Part shown: positions 1-11,050 of the stretch, piece by piece | Numbering within the stretch: position 1 is the stretch's first letter | How the letters are laid out: every line of letters starts with the position of its first letter | Assembly: GCF_001440395.1 (NCBI RefSeq) | Contig: NZ_LLXZ01000080.1 | Span: forward strand, 30,745 to 94,744 | DNA length: 64,000 nucleotides | Reading direction: 5' to 3' | Source of the DNA: Bradyrhizobium jicamae | GTDB lineage: Bacteria > Pseudomonadota > Alphaproteobacteria > Rhizobiales > Xanthobacteraceae | Made by a program: the position numbers and the translations under genes | Notes under the pieces: generated by a model | What the model saw: the letters and a program-made list of their open reading frames with translations, nothing else | Database searches by the model: none | Told to the model about the DNA's origin: nothing

Positions 1-136
1 CGATCGGCGGATCGTTGCGGGTCCATTTGGCGGACGCGACAATATTCGAATACGAGATGTGCACGTCAACGTGATTATCCGGGACGTTGATGTGGCTGAA
101 AGCTCCCGCAGGATCGTTCCGGTTCAAGCGCTCCAT
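1..136 (-). CDS. Partial ORF running off the left edge (N-terminal 45 codons)
   Basis: A reading frame opens at the ATG at 136 on the minus strand and stays open to the window edge. GGAG lies about 10 bases upstream of the ATG. The N-terminus begins MERLNRNDPAGAFSHINVPD and continues with ordinary amino-acid composition (later NIVASAKWTRNDPPI). I do not recognise the family. It would be divergent from the AraC-type regulator at 499, a common arrangement for such a regulator and its target. Only 45 codons are visible, so coding status is uncertain. Confidence 0.4.
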   Translation of the reverse strand, partial: MERLNRNDPAGAFSHINVPDNHVDVHISYSNIVASAKWTRNDPPI

Positions 137-498
137 GAATCCCGGCTCCGCGCTTCATGGCTTCCTTGAATTCACCCCTACCTTGACCCGACCATATGAT
201 CGATATGTGCACGTTTCCCGTGCCAGCGCAGCAGATGCCGCAAGCGTAACCGAAGTAGACCGCGCTGTGATGTACGGTTCGTGCCAATCTTCCGACGCCT
301 CATGTTGTCCGATAATTCGAATCAAAGCTCCGCGCCGGGCAGAGACCCGCCATGTCTTGCTCGCTCATGAATTGAGTTGTTTGCACGGATGTCGCATAGT
401 GTTCGCGGAAGTGCATAAAGGCTGAGTTCCAGCGCAACACACGGCTGCAAGCAGATTCAGACGCATCTGTTCAAGCAGCGAAACAGCGGACTTTGCCG
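137..498. other. Intergenic region between the partial ORF and the AraC-type regulator
   Basis: About 360 bases with no convincing gene. Open frames on either strand here (for example 87-425 plus) have compositions typical of chance frames. An imperfect dyad CATATGATCGATATG at 193-207 could be an operator between the two divergent genes, but nothing else supports that. Confidence 0.4.
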
Positions 499-1551
499 AT
501 GGATGACTTGACGGTCATTACGTCTCGCGTGGATGGTTTCGAAGGCTTTCGCAATGCCGTCCACGGCTCGCATGTCGATGTGATGCAGCTTCAACGCGGC
601 CGGTTTCGCGGCCTGCTGACCCATATTGGCGCCGGCGACTTCTCTCTCAGCGTCGGATCTTTCTCCGTCGGACTTCGAACACAACGGACATCGTCCGATC
701 CCAAGCTCATCGTCGGCATGCTGCTCGGTGCGGAGAACCGTGTCACGCACTGGTCGTACGATATGGACCCAGGGGACGTTCTCGTGATTCCGCCCGGCGT
801 CGACCATGATGGGCGATTCCACGGTGCCTCATCATATGCGGCCCTCCGGCTCGACCTGTCCGACGTGGCCGGCGTTTTCGGCAGCGAGACCCGGATGGGC
901 GACCCGACGAACTGGAACCGAAAAGATTGCTATCGCGCGGACCCGCGTATCGGCGGGAGGGCCATCGCAAAACTGCGCGAGATCGTGTCGCGGCTGGCCG
1001 ATCCGAACATTCGCGTGTCGCCGAAGGCCGTCGAGTTCTGGCGACGCACGATCACCGATGTCGTCACGGCGACCGTCCAGGATTCGCAATCATCCGGCGT
1101 GACAGAGATGATCCCATCGGCGATGCGGGTAACGCAAAGGGCCGAGCACTATATCGAAGCCGCCGGTTCCCGCCCCGTGCATATTTCCGAGATTTGCGCC
1201 GAGTGCGGCGTATCCCGCCGCAGCCTTCATCGGGCGTTCGACGAGGTGCTCGGCATCGGGCCGGTCACCTTTCTTCAGCGCAAGCGGCTGTGCGACATTC
1301 ATTCCGCACTCCGCGACTCCGATCCCGCCACGACGACGATCGCGGAAATCGCCCTGCAACATGGCTTTCTCAATCTCGGAAGATTTTCCGGCTATTACCG
1401 CACCCTGTTCGACGAGTATCCGTCCGAGACGTTCGGCAAGCGTTATCCCGGCAGGGGCCGGCGGCTGGCGGAGCCTGCCGCTACTTCGAGCGCTGCACTG
1501 CCGGCTTCTCGGTTGGCGTCTTGGCCGCGCAGAGGTTATGCGCGGTGTTGA
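499..1551 (+). CDS. AraC-family transcriptional regulator (350 aa)
   Basis: Predicted DNA-binding regulator. The first ~200 residues form a ligand-sensing domain; the stretch DPGDVLVIPPGVDH resembles the cupin-like AraC N-terminus. The C-terminal double helix-turn-helix covers roughly residues 215-315, with HISEICAECGVSRRSLHRAF as first HTH and TIAEIALQHGFLNLGRFSGY as second, the arrangement seen in EutR-like regulators. I prefer the ATG at 499 over an in-frame TTG at 493; no strong ribosome site decides it. The last ~35 residues after FGKRYP are Arg/Ala-rich and unlike AraC proteins. They are read from the antisense of the convergent glucoamylase gene, with about 71 bases of overlap. The ligand is unknown. 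Confidence 0.85.
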   Translation: MDDLTVITSRVDGFEGFRNAVHGSHVDVMQLQRGRFRGLLTHIGAGDFSLSVGSFSVGLRTQRTSSDPKLIVGMLLGAENRVTHWSYDMDPGDVLVIPPGVDHDGRFHGASSYAALRLDLSDVAGVFGSETRMGDPTNWNRKDCYRADPRIGGRAIAKLREIVSRLADPNIRVSPKAVEFWRRTITDVVTATVQDSQSSGVTEMIPSAMRVTQRAEHYIEAAGSRPVHISEICAECGVSRRSLHRAFDEVLGIGPVTFLQRKRLCDIHSALRDSDPATTTIAEIALQHGFLNLGRFSGYYRTLFDEYPSETFGKRYPGRGRRLAEPAATSSAALPASRLASWPRRGYARC

Positions 1552-3280
1552 TCAGCGCGATGTGCGTCAGCGCCTGCGGGAAATTGCCGGTCTGACGGCG
1601 GACCACCGTATCGTATTCCTCGGCAAGGAGGCCGAGGTCGTTGGCGATCGCGACCACGCGGGCAAACAACTCCTGCGCCCTGTCGAACTCCCCTGCCAGA
1701 ACATAGGCATCCGCCAGCCACAGCGTGCAGGCGAGGAAAGCGCCTTCGGCCGGCTGTTTCTCCGCTTCACGGGGATCGTGCCGCAGCACGAAGCCGTCGC
1801 GCATCAGATGCTGTTCGACTGCGGCAAGCGTGCCGCGCACGCGGGGATCTTCCGGTGGCAGGAAACCGACCGACGGCAACAACAGGATGGAGGCATCGAG
1901 CATCTTTGAGCCGTAGAACTCGACGAAAGCATTCATTTCAGGGTCAAAACCTTTGGTGCAGACGTCGCGATGAATGGTATCGCGCAGCACCCGCCACTTC
2001 TCCAGCGGCGCCTTGAAGCCGAACGTCTCGGCGCTCTTGATGCCGCGGTCGAAGGCGACCCAGGTCATCACTTTGGACGAGACGTAGTGCTTTCCAGGGC
2101 CGCGGCGCTCCCAGATGCCGTGATCGGGCTTGTGCCATATTTCGGCAAGGTGCTGCAGCACGGCGCATTCCATCGCCCAGCTGGGTTTATCCATTTCGAG
2201 CTTGGCCACGCGCCACTGGTGAAAGGCGTCGATCAATTCACCGTAGACGTCAAGCTGCAACTGCGCATGCGCGGCGTTGCCGACCCGCACCGGCTTTGCA
2301 CCCTCATAGCCAGGCAACCATGTGGCCTCCCATTCCAGAAGGCGCCGCTGCCCCATGATGCCATACATGATCTGCATGTTGGCGGGAGAACCCGCGGCTG
2401 CCCGCAACAGCCAGCGGTGCCAGGCAGAGGCTTCCTCGGTATAGCCCGAGTTCATCAGCGCCAGCAGCGTGAAGGTGGCGTCGCGCAGCCAGCAGAAGCG
2501 GTAGTCCCAGTTGCGCTGTCCCCCGAGCTGCTCCGGCAGCGACGTCGTTGGCGCAGCGACAATGCCGCCCGTCGGCGCATAGGTCTGCGCCTTCAGCGTG
2601 ATCAGGGAGCGCATCACGAGATCGCGGTACTCGCCCTGGTATGTGCAGCGGCTGCACCATTCGGTCCAGAACGTTTCGGTATCCTGCAAGGCGTAGGCAG
2701 GATCGATCGGCTTGGGCACGGGCAGATGCGAGGGGCCGTAGGTGAGCACGAAGGGAACGGTGTCGCCCTCGCCCACTTCGAAATCGGCGACCGTCGTCAG
2801 GTCCTCGCCGCGGGTTTCCACCGGCGTCCGCAGCACCGTCATGTCCTGTCCGCAGATCGCGAGCAGCGCGGAGCCGTCCTCGCTCTTCTTGACCCAGGGA
2901 ATGTCGGTGCCGAAGCCGAAGCGGATCACCAGCTGCATGTGCATCCTGACCCGGCCGCGAACGCCGCGCACCAGCCGCACCACGTCGGAGGCGTTGCCGC
3001 GCGGCGGCATGAAATCGATCAGGTCGACCGCGCCGTCGGCCGTCTCGAACCGTGTCTCCAGGATCAGGGTGTCGCCCCAATAGCGGCGCGAGGTGCCGAT
3101 CACCTCCTCTGTCGGCGCGATCAGCCAGCGGCCGTGCTTGTGCGTGCCGAGAACAGCCGCAAAGCAGGCATCGGAATCGAATGCCGGCCAGCACAGCCAA
3201 TCGATCGACCCGTCACGGCCGACCAGCGCCGCGGTTTCGCAATCGCCGATCAGCCCATAATCTTCGATCGGGCACGGCAC
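1481..3280 (-). CDS. Glycoside hydrolase family 15 protein (glucoamylase/trehalase-like, 599 aa)
   Basis: Predicted exo-acting alpha-glucosidic hydrolase releasing glucose from maltodextrin or splitting trehalose; GH15 bacterial members do either. The N-terminal sandwich domain starts with IEDYGLIGDCETAALVGRDG, diagnostic of this clade. The (alpha/alpha)6 barrel follows, with NWDYRFCWLRDATFTLLAL, the probable acid Glu in HGIWERRG, EGAFLACTLWLADAYVL, and the probable base Glu in LLAEEYD followed by GNFPQALTHIALINTA. No signal peptide, so cytoplasmic. The start is GTG at 3280. It lies 79 bases downstream of malQ on the same strand, probably one operon. Its 3' end overlaps the AraC gene convergently. 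Substrate choice cannot be settled from sequence. Confidence 0.9.
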   Translation of the reverse strand: MPCPIEDYGLIGDCETAALVGRDGSIDWLCWPAFDSDACFAAVLGTHKHGRWLIAPTEEVIGTSRRYWGDTLILETRFETADGAVDLIDFMPPRGNASDVVRLVRGVRGRVRMHMQLVIRFGFGTDIPWVKKSEDGSALLAICGQDMTVLRTPVETRGEDLTTVADFEVGEGDTVPFVLTYGPSHLPVPKPIDPAYALQDTETFWTEWCSRCTYQGEYRDLVMRSLITLKAQTYAPTGGIVAAPTTSLPEQLGGQRNWDYRFCWLRDATFTLLALMNSGYTEEASAWHRWLLRAAAGSPANMQIMYGIMGQRRLLEWEATWLPGYEGAKPVRVGNAAHAQLQLDVYGELIDAFHQWRVAKLEMDKPSWAMECAVLQHLAEIWHKPDHGIWERRGPGKHYVSSKVMTWVAFDRGIKSAETFGFKAPLEKWRVLRDTIHRDVCTKGFDPEMNAFVEFYGSKMLDASILLLPSVGFLPPEDPRVRGTLAAVEQHLMRDGFVLRHDPREAEKQPAEGAFLACTLWLADAYVLAGEFDRAQELFARVVAIANDLGLLAEEYDTVVRRQTGNFPQALTHIALINTAHNLCAAKTPTEKPAVQRSK

Positions 3281-3295
3281 GGTGCTTCACCGCCG

Positions 3296-3332
3296 GAGCG
3301 GGATGGCATTTCTTCCAGTCATCATCCCGCTC
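3296..3332 (-). other. Hairpin between malQ and the GH15 gene
   Basis: Perfect 10-bp inverted repeat GAGCGGGATG (3296-3305) and CATCCCGCTC (3323-3332) around a 17-base loop, within the 79-base malQ-GH15 gap. There is no T-run on the minus strand, so it looks more like an mRNA-stability or attenuation element than an intrinsic terminator. Confidence 0.5.
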
Positions 3333-3359
3333 TGCCTTTCTTCCTCGACCATGATCTCT

Positions 3360-5306
3360 TCAGATCGCAGCGCGCGAGCGCTCATGGGTTGCCGCCTTCA
3401 GCGCGCCGACGTCGACCGTGGACGTCATTTCCTCGATCGTTACCGGAAGCCGCCGCCGCCAGTTCGGATGCTCGTTGACGGTGCCGGGAATGTTGGGCTG
3501 GTCGACCACCCCGAGCAGATCCTCCAGCGATACCGCAAGCAGCCGCGATTTGGTTCGCGCCAGGAAATTCGCGACCGAATAGAGATCGTTGCGATCGATG
3601 GCGTGATGCCGCAGCACGTCGTCCAGCATGGCAAGCGCGTGCCAGCGTGCCTCGTCGCTCTCGCCGGGGTCGATCCCGAGCGAGCGTTTCAGCTTGAGAT
3701 CGCCGAACGAGCGCCAGCCGGCATAAGTCGAAAGATCATGGGTGTTGAAGGTGACGAGCGCGTTGGTCAGATAATGATCGATGTTGCGGAACGATCCGTG
3801 GTCGTCGCGCTCGAACATCATCACGAGATATGACCAGATGCCCCAATCGGCGATCTGGTCGCGAAACCCTTCGGGCACGGTGCCGAGGTCTTCGCCGATC
3901 ACGACGCAGCGCTGCGTCATGCTTTCCTGCGCGGTCACCGCCAGCAGCGCCTCGAACGGCATCTGCACGTAGACGCCGTCGCGTGCGGTGAAGCCTTGCG
4001 GCACCAGATAGAGCCGCTTCAGGCCTAGAACATGATCGAGCCGGATCGCGCCGGCATGCCGCATCGAGGCGCGCAGCATGTCGCGATACGGCGCAAAGGA
4101 TTGCTGCTCGAGCCCGACCGCATTGAAGCCGGCGAGGCCCCAGCTCTGGCCGGCGGTGTTGAGCGGATCGGGCGGTGCCCCGACGCCGAGGTGGCGGGAT
4201 ATCGCAACCTGTTCGTTCCAGGCGTCGAACCCGTCGGCCTGCACGCCGACCGCGACGTCGAGATAGAGCCCGACCTTCATGCCGAGCTTTTTGGCCAGAT
4301 CGTTGGCCGCGCCGAGCTGCCGATCCGCGGTCCATTGCACGAACTCGACGAATCCAATTTCGCCGGCATCCTCGCCCTGGCGCAAGGCGGCGCATCTGAC
4401 ATCGTCCGGCTGCCGCCATTCTTCCGGCCATTCCCACCACGGCTTGCCGAATTTGTGCCGGAGCACCTCGAAGCAGGCAAAGTGCGACAGCAAGGTGCCG
4501 CGCTCGGTGCGGAATTTGTCGAAATCCTGTTGGCGCCCCGGCTTGGGAGCGGACTTGAAAGCAGCAAAAGCGGCGCGAAGTGCGCGCCACTTCAATCCGG
4601 CGACGCCGACGTAATCGACGACATCGCCTGCCCGCAACGATGCCAGCGCATCGCGGATTCCGGAATCGGGCTGAAATTCGGGAAGCTTTTCAACGTCGAT
4701 ATAAAGCGCGTTGAGAAATAGCCGGCTGTTCGGCGAATACGGGCTGCAATCGCCCGGGCGATCGTCGAACAACGCATGCAGCGGATTGAGACCGACGCCG
4801 TCGGCGCCGAGCTGATCGGCGAGTTCGATCAGGTTGGCGAGGTCGGTGAAGTCACCCATCCCCCAGTTGCGCGCCGAGCGGACGCTATAAAGCTGCACCG
4901 CGAGCAGCCAGCAACGGTCGAACTCGCCGCCAAACGCCCGTTCCGGCGCCGAAATCAGCGGCACATCCTCAGTCGTCGCGGCGTCGCTCACCTGCAGCCG
5001 GTAGATGCCGAGCGGCAGGTCCTTGGGCCAATCGATGGCGTGATCCGAGCTCTCGCCCTTGGCGATAACTCCTGATTCCGCAACGATTTTCCACGCCACC
5101 GGCAGCCTGGCTTTCGGGAGTTCGGTGCGCGACGGCCGCCCGGACCGGACCACCACGGGGTGGCCGACCAGCGCTCCCGGCGCCTGCGGCGGCAGGGCAT
5201 CCAGGATTATTTTGAGCGCGGCAGCGTCCGTCACACGGCGGTGACCCTGACCGTCCAGGAACTCGGTTTGAATCCCCAGGGCTTTGGCTTGAGCAAAAAG
5301 GTCCAT
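3360..5306 (-). CDS. malQ: 4-alpha-glucanotransferase (amylomaltase, 648 aa)
   Basis: GH77 enzyme that transfers maltodextrin chains between acceptors and releases glucose; cytoplasmic. Seen: the GH77 nucleophile region AIRLDHVLGLKRLY (about residue 420), the acid Glu in CVVIGEDLGTVPEGF (about 470) and NTHDLSTYAGW (about 523). The ~140-residue N-terminal extension before RCWLLAVQLYSVRSARNWGM is typical of proteobacterial MalQ. The frame stays open to a potential start at 5420, but the ATG at 5306 begins MDLFAQAKALGI, the normal N-terminus, and avoids overlap with treS, so I use it. It is first in a malQ-GH15 operon, divergent from treS across 72 bases. Confidence 0.93.
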   Translation of the reverse strand: MDLFAQAKALGIQTEFLDGQGHRRVTDAAALKIILDALPPQAPGALVGHPVVVRSGRPSRTELPKARLPVAWKIVAESGVIAKGESSDHAIDWPKDLPLGIYRLQVSDAATTEDVPLISAPERAFGGEFDRCWLLAVQLYSVRSARNWGMGDFTDLANLIELADQLGADGVGLNPLHALFDDRPGDCSPYSPNSRLFLNALYIDVEKLPEFQPDSGIRDALASLRAGDVVDYVGVAGLKWRALRAAFAAFKSAPKPGRQQDFDKFRTERGTLLSHFACFEVLRHKFGKPWWEWPEEWRQPDDVRCAALRQGEDAGEIGFVEFVQWTADRQLGAANDLAKKLGMKVGLYLDVAVGVQADGFDAWNEQVAISRHLGVGAPPDPLNTAGQSWGLAGFNAVGLEQQSFAPYRDMLRASMRHAGAIRLDHVLGLKRLYLVPQGFTARDGVYVQMPFEALLAVTAQESMTQRCVVIGEDLGTVPEGFRDQIADWGIWSYLVMMFERDDHGSFRNIDHYLTNALVTFNTHDLSTYAGWRSFGDLKLKRSLGIDPGESDEARWHALAMLDDVLRHHAIDRNDLYSVANFLARTKSRLLAVSLEDLLGVVDQPNIPGTVNEHPNWRRRLPVTIEEMTSTVDVGALKAATHERSRAAI

Positions 5307-5378
5307 TCGGCACGTACTTTGCACGCAAACATCAAACCGATGTCGCGAAATTGTCCAATTACGGGAAGGAGATAGACC

Positions 5379-8300
5379 GTGTCTAACGCTCGGACCCAGC
5401 AACGGTTCCGCGGGAACCAAAGCGAGCCGAGCGGCTTTCTATCTAAGTCCGGAACGTCTCCCTTTCTGAAAACGAAACGGGGACGTCATTTCCATGGCAA
5501 TGGCATCACCGTGAACAAAAAAGCGCAAACCGCCGAAAGCTCTCATTCCGGCGTCTCTCTCCCTATCGATGGCGCCTATCCGCTGGATAAGGACGGCAAC
5601 CTGGTGCTCGAAGCAAAGGAGATGCCAGCCGCCGCCGACCCCGTGGCTGACGAGCTCTGGTACAAGGATGCGATCATCTACCAGCTCCACGTCAAGGCCT
5701 TCGCCGACAGCAACAATGACGGCATCGGCGACTTTGCCGGACTGACCGAGAAACTGGGATACCTGCAGGATCTCGGCGTCACCACGCTGTGGCTGCTACC
5801 GTTCTACCCCTCGCCCGGCCGCGACGACGGCTACGACATCGCCGACTATGGCGACATCAATCCCGATTTCGGAACGATGAAGGATTTCAAGCGCTTCATC
5901 CAGGAAGCCAAGAAACGCGGCCTAAGGGTCATCACCGAGCTCGTCATCAACCATACCTCCGATCAGCACGACTGGTTCAAGCGCGCCCGCCGCAGCGACC
6001 CGAACTCCTCGGCCCGCAACTGGTATGTCTGGAGCGACACCGACCAGAAATATCTGGGCACGCGGATCATCTTCACCGATACCGAGAAATCGAACTGGAC
6101 CTGGGACCCGGAAGCCGGCCAGTTCTACTGGCACCGCTTCTTCTCGCACCAGCCGGATCTCAATTTCGACAACCCGCGCGTGGTCAGCGCGCTGGTGCAG
6201 GTGATGAAGCGCTGGCTCGATACGGGCGTCGACGGCTTCCGGCTCGACGCCATTCCCTATCTCTGCGAGCGCGACGGCACCAACAACGAGAACCTGCCGG
6301 AGACGCATACCATCATCAAGCGGCTGCGCGGCGAACTCGATGCCTATGCAAAAGGCAAGGTGCTGCTGGCCGAGGCCAATCAATGGCCGGAGGACGTGCA
6401 GGAATATTTCGGCCGCGGCGACGAATGCCACATGGCCTATCACTTCCCGCTGATGCCGCGCATCTACATGGCGATCGCGCAGGAAGACCGTTTTCCGATC
6501 ACCGACATCCTGCGTCAGACGCCGGATATTCCAGGCAACTGCCAATGGGCGCTGTTCCTGCGCAACCATGACGAACTGACGCTGGAAATGGTCACCGACG
6601 TCGAGCGCGATTACCTGTGGTCGACCTACGCCAACGATCCCCGCGCCCGCATCAATGTCGGCATCCGCCGGCGACTGGCGCCGCTGATGGACAACGACCG
6701 GCGCAAGATCGAGCTGATGAACTCGCTGCTGTTCTCATTCCCGGGCACGCCGATCATCTATTACGGCGACGAGATCGGCATGGGCGACAATATCTATCTC
6801 GGCGACCGCAACGGCGTGCGCACGCCGATGCAATGGACGCCGGACCGCAATGGCGGCTTCTCGCGCGCCGACCCCGCGCGGCTCTATGCGCCGACCATCA
6901 TGGACCCGGTCTATGGCTATGAATCGGTGAATGTCGAGGCGCAGTCGCGCAGCCTCTCCTCGCTGCTCTCCGCCACCAAGCGGCTGATCGCGGTCCGCAA
7001 GTCGACACTGGCCTTCGGCCGCGGCACCATGACGTTCATCCGGCCCGAGAACCGCGCAGTACTATGCTATGTGCGCCAGTACCAGGACCAGGTCATTCTC
7101 TGCGTCGCCAACCTGTCGCGGTCGGCGCAGGCGACCGAGCTGGATCTCGCCGCCTTCAAGGACCGTATCCCGCTGGAAATGCTCGGCCGCACGCGATTTC
7201 CGGCGATCGGTGATCTGCCCTACATGATCACGCTCGCGCCTTACGGCTTCTACTGGTTCGAGCTGCAGGAGCGTGACAAATCGGCGCCGGTGCCGCAGCG
7301 CGCGGTGCCCGAGTTCGAAACGCTGGTGGTGCCGCTCAACGCGACCTGGGTGTCGCTGGCGCGCGAACGCGGCGTGTTCGAGCGCGACGTGCTTCCGGGC
7401 CACCTGGCGCGCAGCCGCTGGTACCCGGAGCGGTCGGAGAAAGCGATCCGTCCGGCGCTGACCTCGGCAATACCGTTCTGCGATATCGGCGACAACCGGC
7501 CGTGGCTCGCCTTCTTCGAAACCACGGAACGCAACATTACGACGCGTTATGTGTTGCCGATGCAGATCGAATGGGTGCGCTTCGACCGCGAGCGCTACAA
7601 TCCGCATGCGCTGGCCGCCGTCCGGCAAGGCGCCCGCGAGGGTACCTTGCTCGACGTCGCCACCGACCAGATCTTCATCTCGCTGTTCCTGCGCAACCTG
7701 CAGCAATCGCTGACGGTCGACGAGAGCGAACAGGGCCTGCAACTCGAATTCCGCCCCTCCAGCCGCTTCGGCGACAAGCCGATCCGGCAGCCCGAGCACA
7801 TCCGCACCGTCGAGTCCGATCTGCCCCGCAGCACCGCCCTGGTGGACAACGACTACGTCGTCAAGATCTACCGCACGCTTCAGGCCGGCCCCAATCCCGA
7901 GATCGAGATGGGGCGCTTCCTCACCGACGTCGCCAATTTTCCCAACACGCCGGCGTTGCTCGGCAGCGCCGAGCTGGTCGAGGGCAACGAAAAGAGCGCG
8001 ATCGGCGTCGTTCACGCCTTCGTTGCCAATCAGGGTGACCTCTGGACCGTGAGTGCCGCATATCTCGATCGCTTCGTCGAGGAGCAGCGGCTGCTGGCGG
8101 AGAGCATTCACCCCGGCGAGCGCGAGGAAGAAATCCCCTATCTGCGCTACATCGCGCAAGCCGGACGGCGCGTCGCCGAATTGCATGTCGCGCTCGCCAG
8201 CAATAGCGAGCTGGCCGAATTCGCGCCGGAGCCGACCGGCCGCGACGACGTGCAGCGCTGGATCGACGATCTGGCGCTCTGCGCCGGACGCGTGTTCGAT

Positions 8301-8899
8301 CTGCTCAGGCAACGGCGCGAAACGCTGAAGGATGCCGCCGACCGGGCGCTGGCCGACCAGGTGCTGGCGTTGCAGCCGGCCCTGCGCGATCGCCTCGAAA
8401 CGCTGCTGCCGCGCGAGTTCGACGCCGCCAACATCCGCTGCCATGGCGACCTCGATCTCAGCCAGCTGCTGATCGTCAAGGACGACATCTTCATCGTCGA
8501 CTTCGAAGGCACGCCGCGGCGAACGATTGCCGAACGCCGGCGCAAGGTGCCCGCGGCGCGCGATGTCGCCAGCCTGATCCGCTCGATCGATTATTCGGCA
8601 ACCGCCGCCCTTGAGCGCGCGCTCAAAGTGGCCCACGATGAGCATGGCAAGTTAGGCGCGGCGCTTGCCGAGTGGCGCGACCGGGCGACCGTCGCATTTT
8701 TCGCCGCCTACAGCGAAGCCATGACCGATCAACGGTTGTGGCCGAACGATCCCAGAACCGCCGAGCGCATACTTAACTTCTTCCTGCTCGAGAAGGCTTT
8801 GAACGAAATCGAACACGAGTTGTTGTATCGACCGGACTGGCTACGCATGCCCCTGACCGGAATCATCCGAACGTTGTCGCAACCACCATTCGAGGCCGC

Positions 8900-8903
<4 letters not shown>
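5379..8903 (+). CDS. treS: Trehalose synthase / maltokinase fusion (1174 aa)
   Basis: Bifunctional protein. The N-terminal GH13 trehalose synthase (about residues 90-640) interconverts trehalose and maltose. The C-terminal kinase (about 645-1174) phosphorylates maltose to maltose 1-phosphate. TreS signs: [20 protein letters not shown], nucleophile Asp in [13 protein letters not shown], Glu in [21 protein letters not shown] and NGVRTPMQW. Kinase signs: [13 protein letters not shown] in the N-lobe, catalytic loop [11 protein letters not shown] near 1020 and metal-binding IVDFEGTP near 1040. The GTG at 5379 is preceded by AAGGAG with a 7-base gap and is favoured over GTG 5511, which lacks such a site, even though the first ~45 residues look poorly conserved. 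It overlaps glgB by ATGA. No glgE, the usual consumer of maltose 1-phosphate, is nearby. Confidence 0.93.
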
Positions 8904-11047
<2,144 letters not shown>

Positions 11048-11050
11048 CGC

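Noticed and set aside
87..425. 112-codon plus-strand ORF at the left end
   Set aside because: No ribosome site or recognisable sequence; conflicts with the more protein-like partial minus-strand frame.
1970..3478. 502-codon plus-strand ORF over the GH15 gene
   Set aside because: Arg/His/Gln-rich shadow of a clear GH15 gene on the other strand.
7062..8645. 527-codon minus-strand ORF inside treS
   Set aside because: No motifs, and the sense strand encodes an intact maltokinase domain; a typical high-GC antisense frame.
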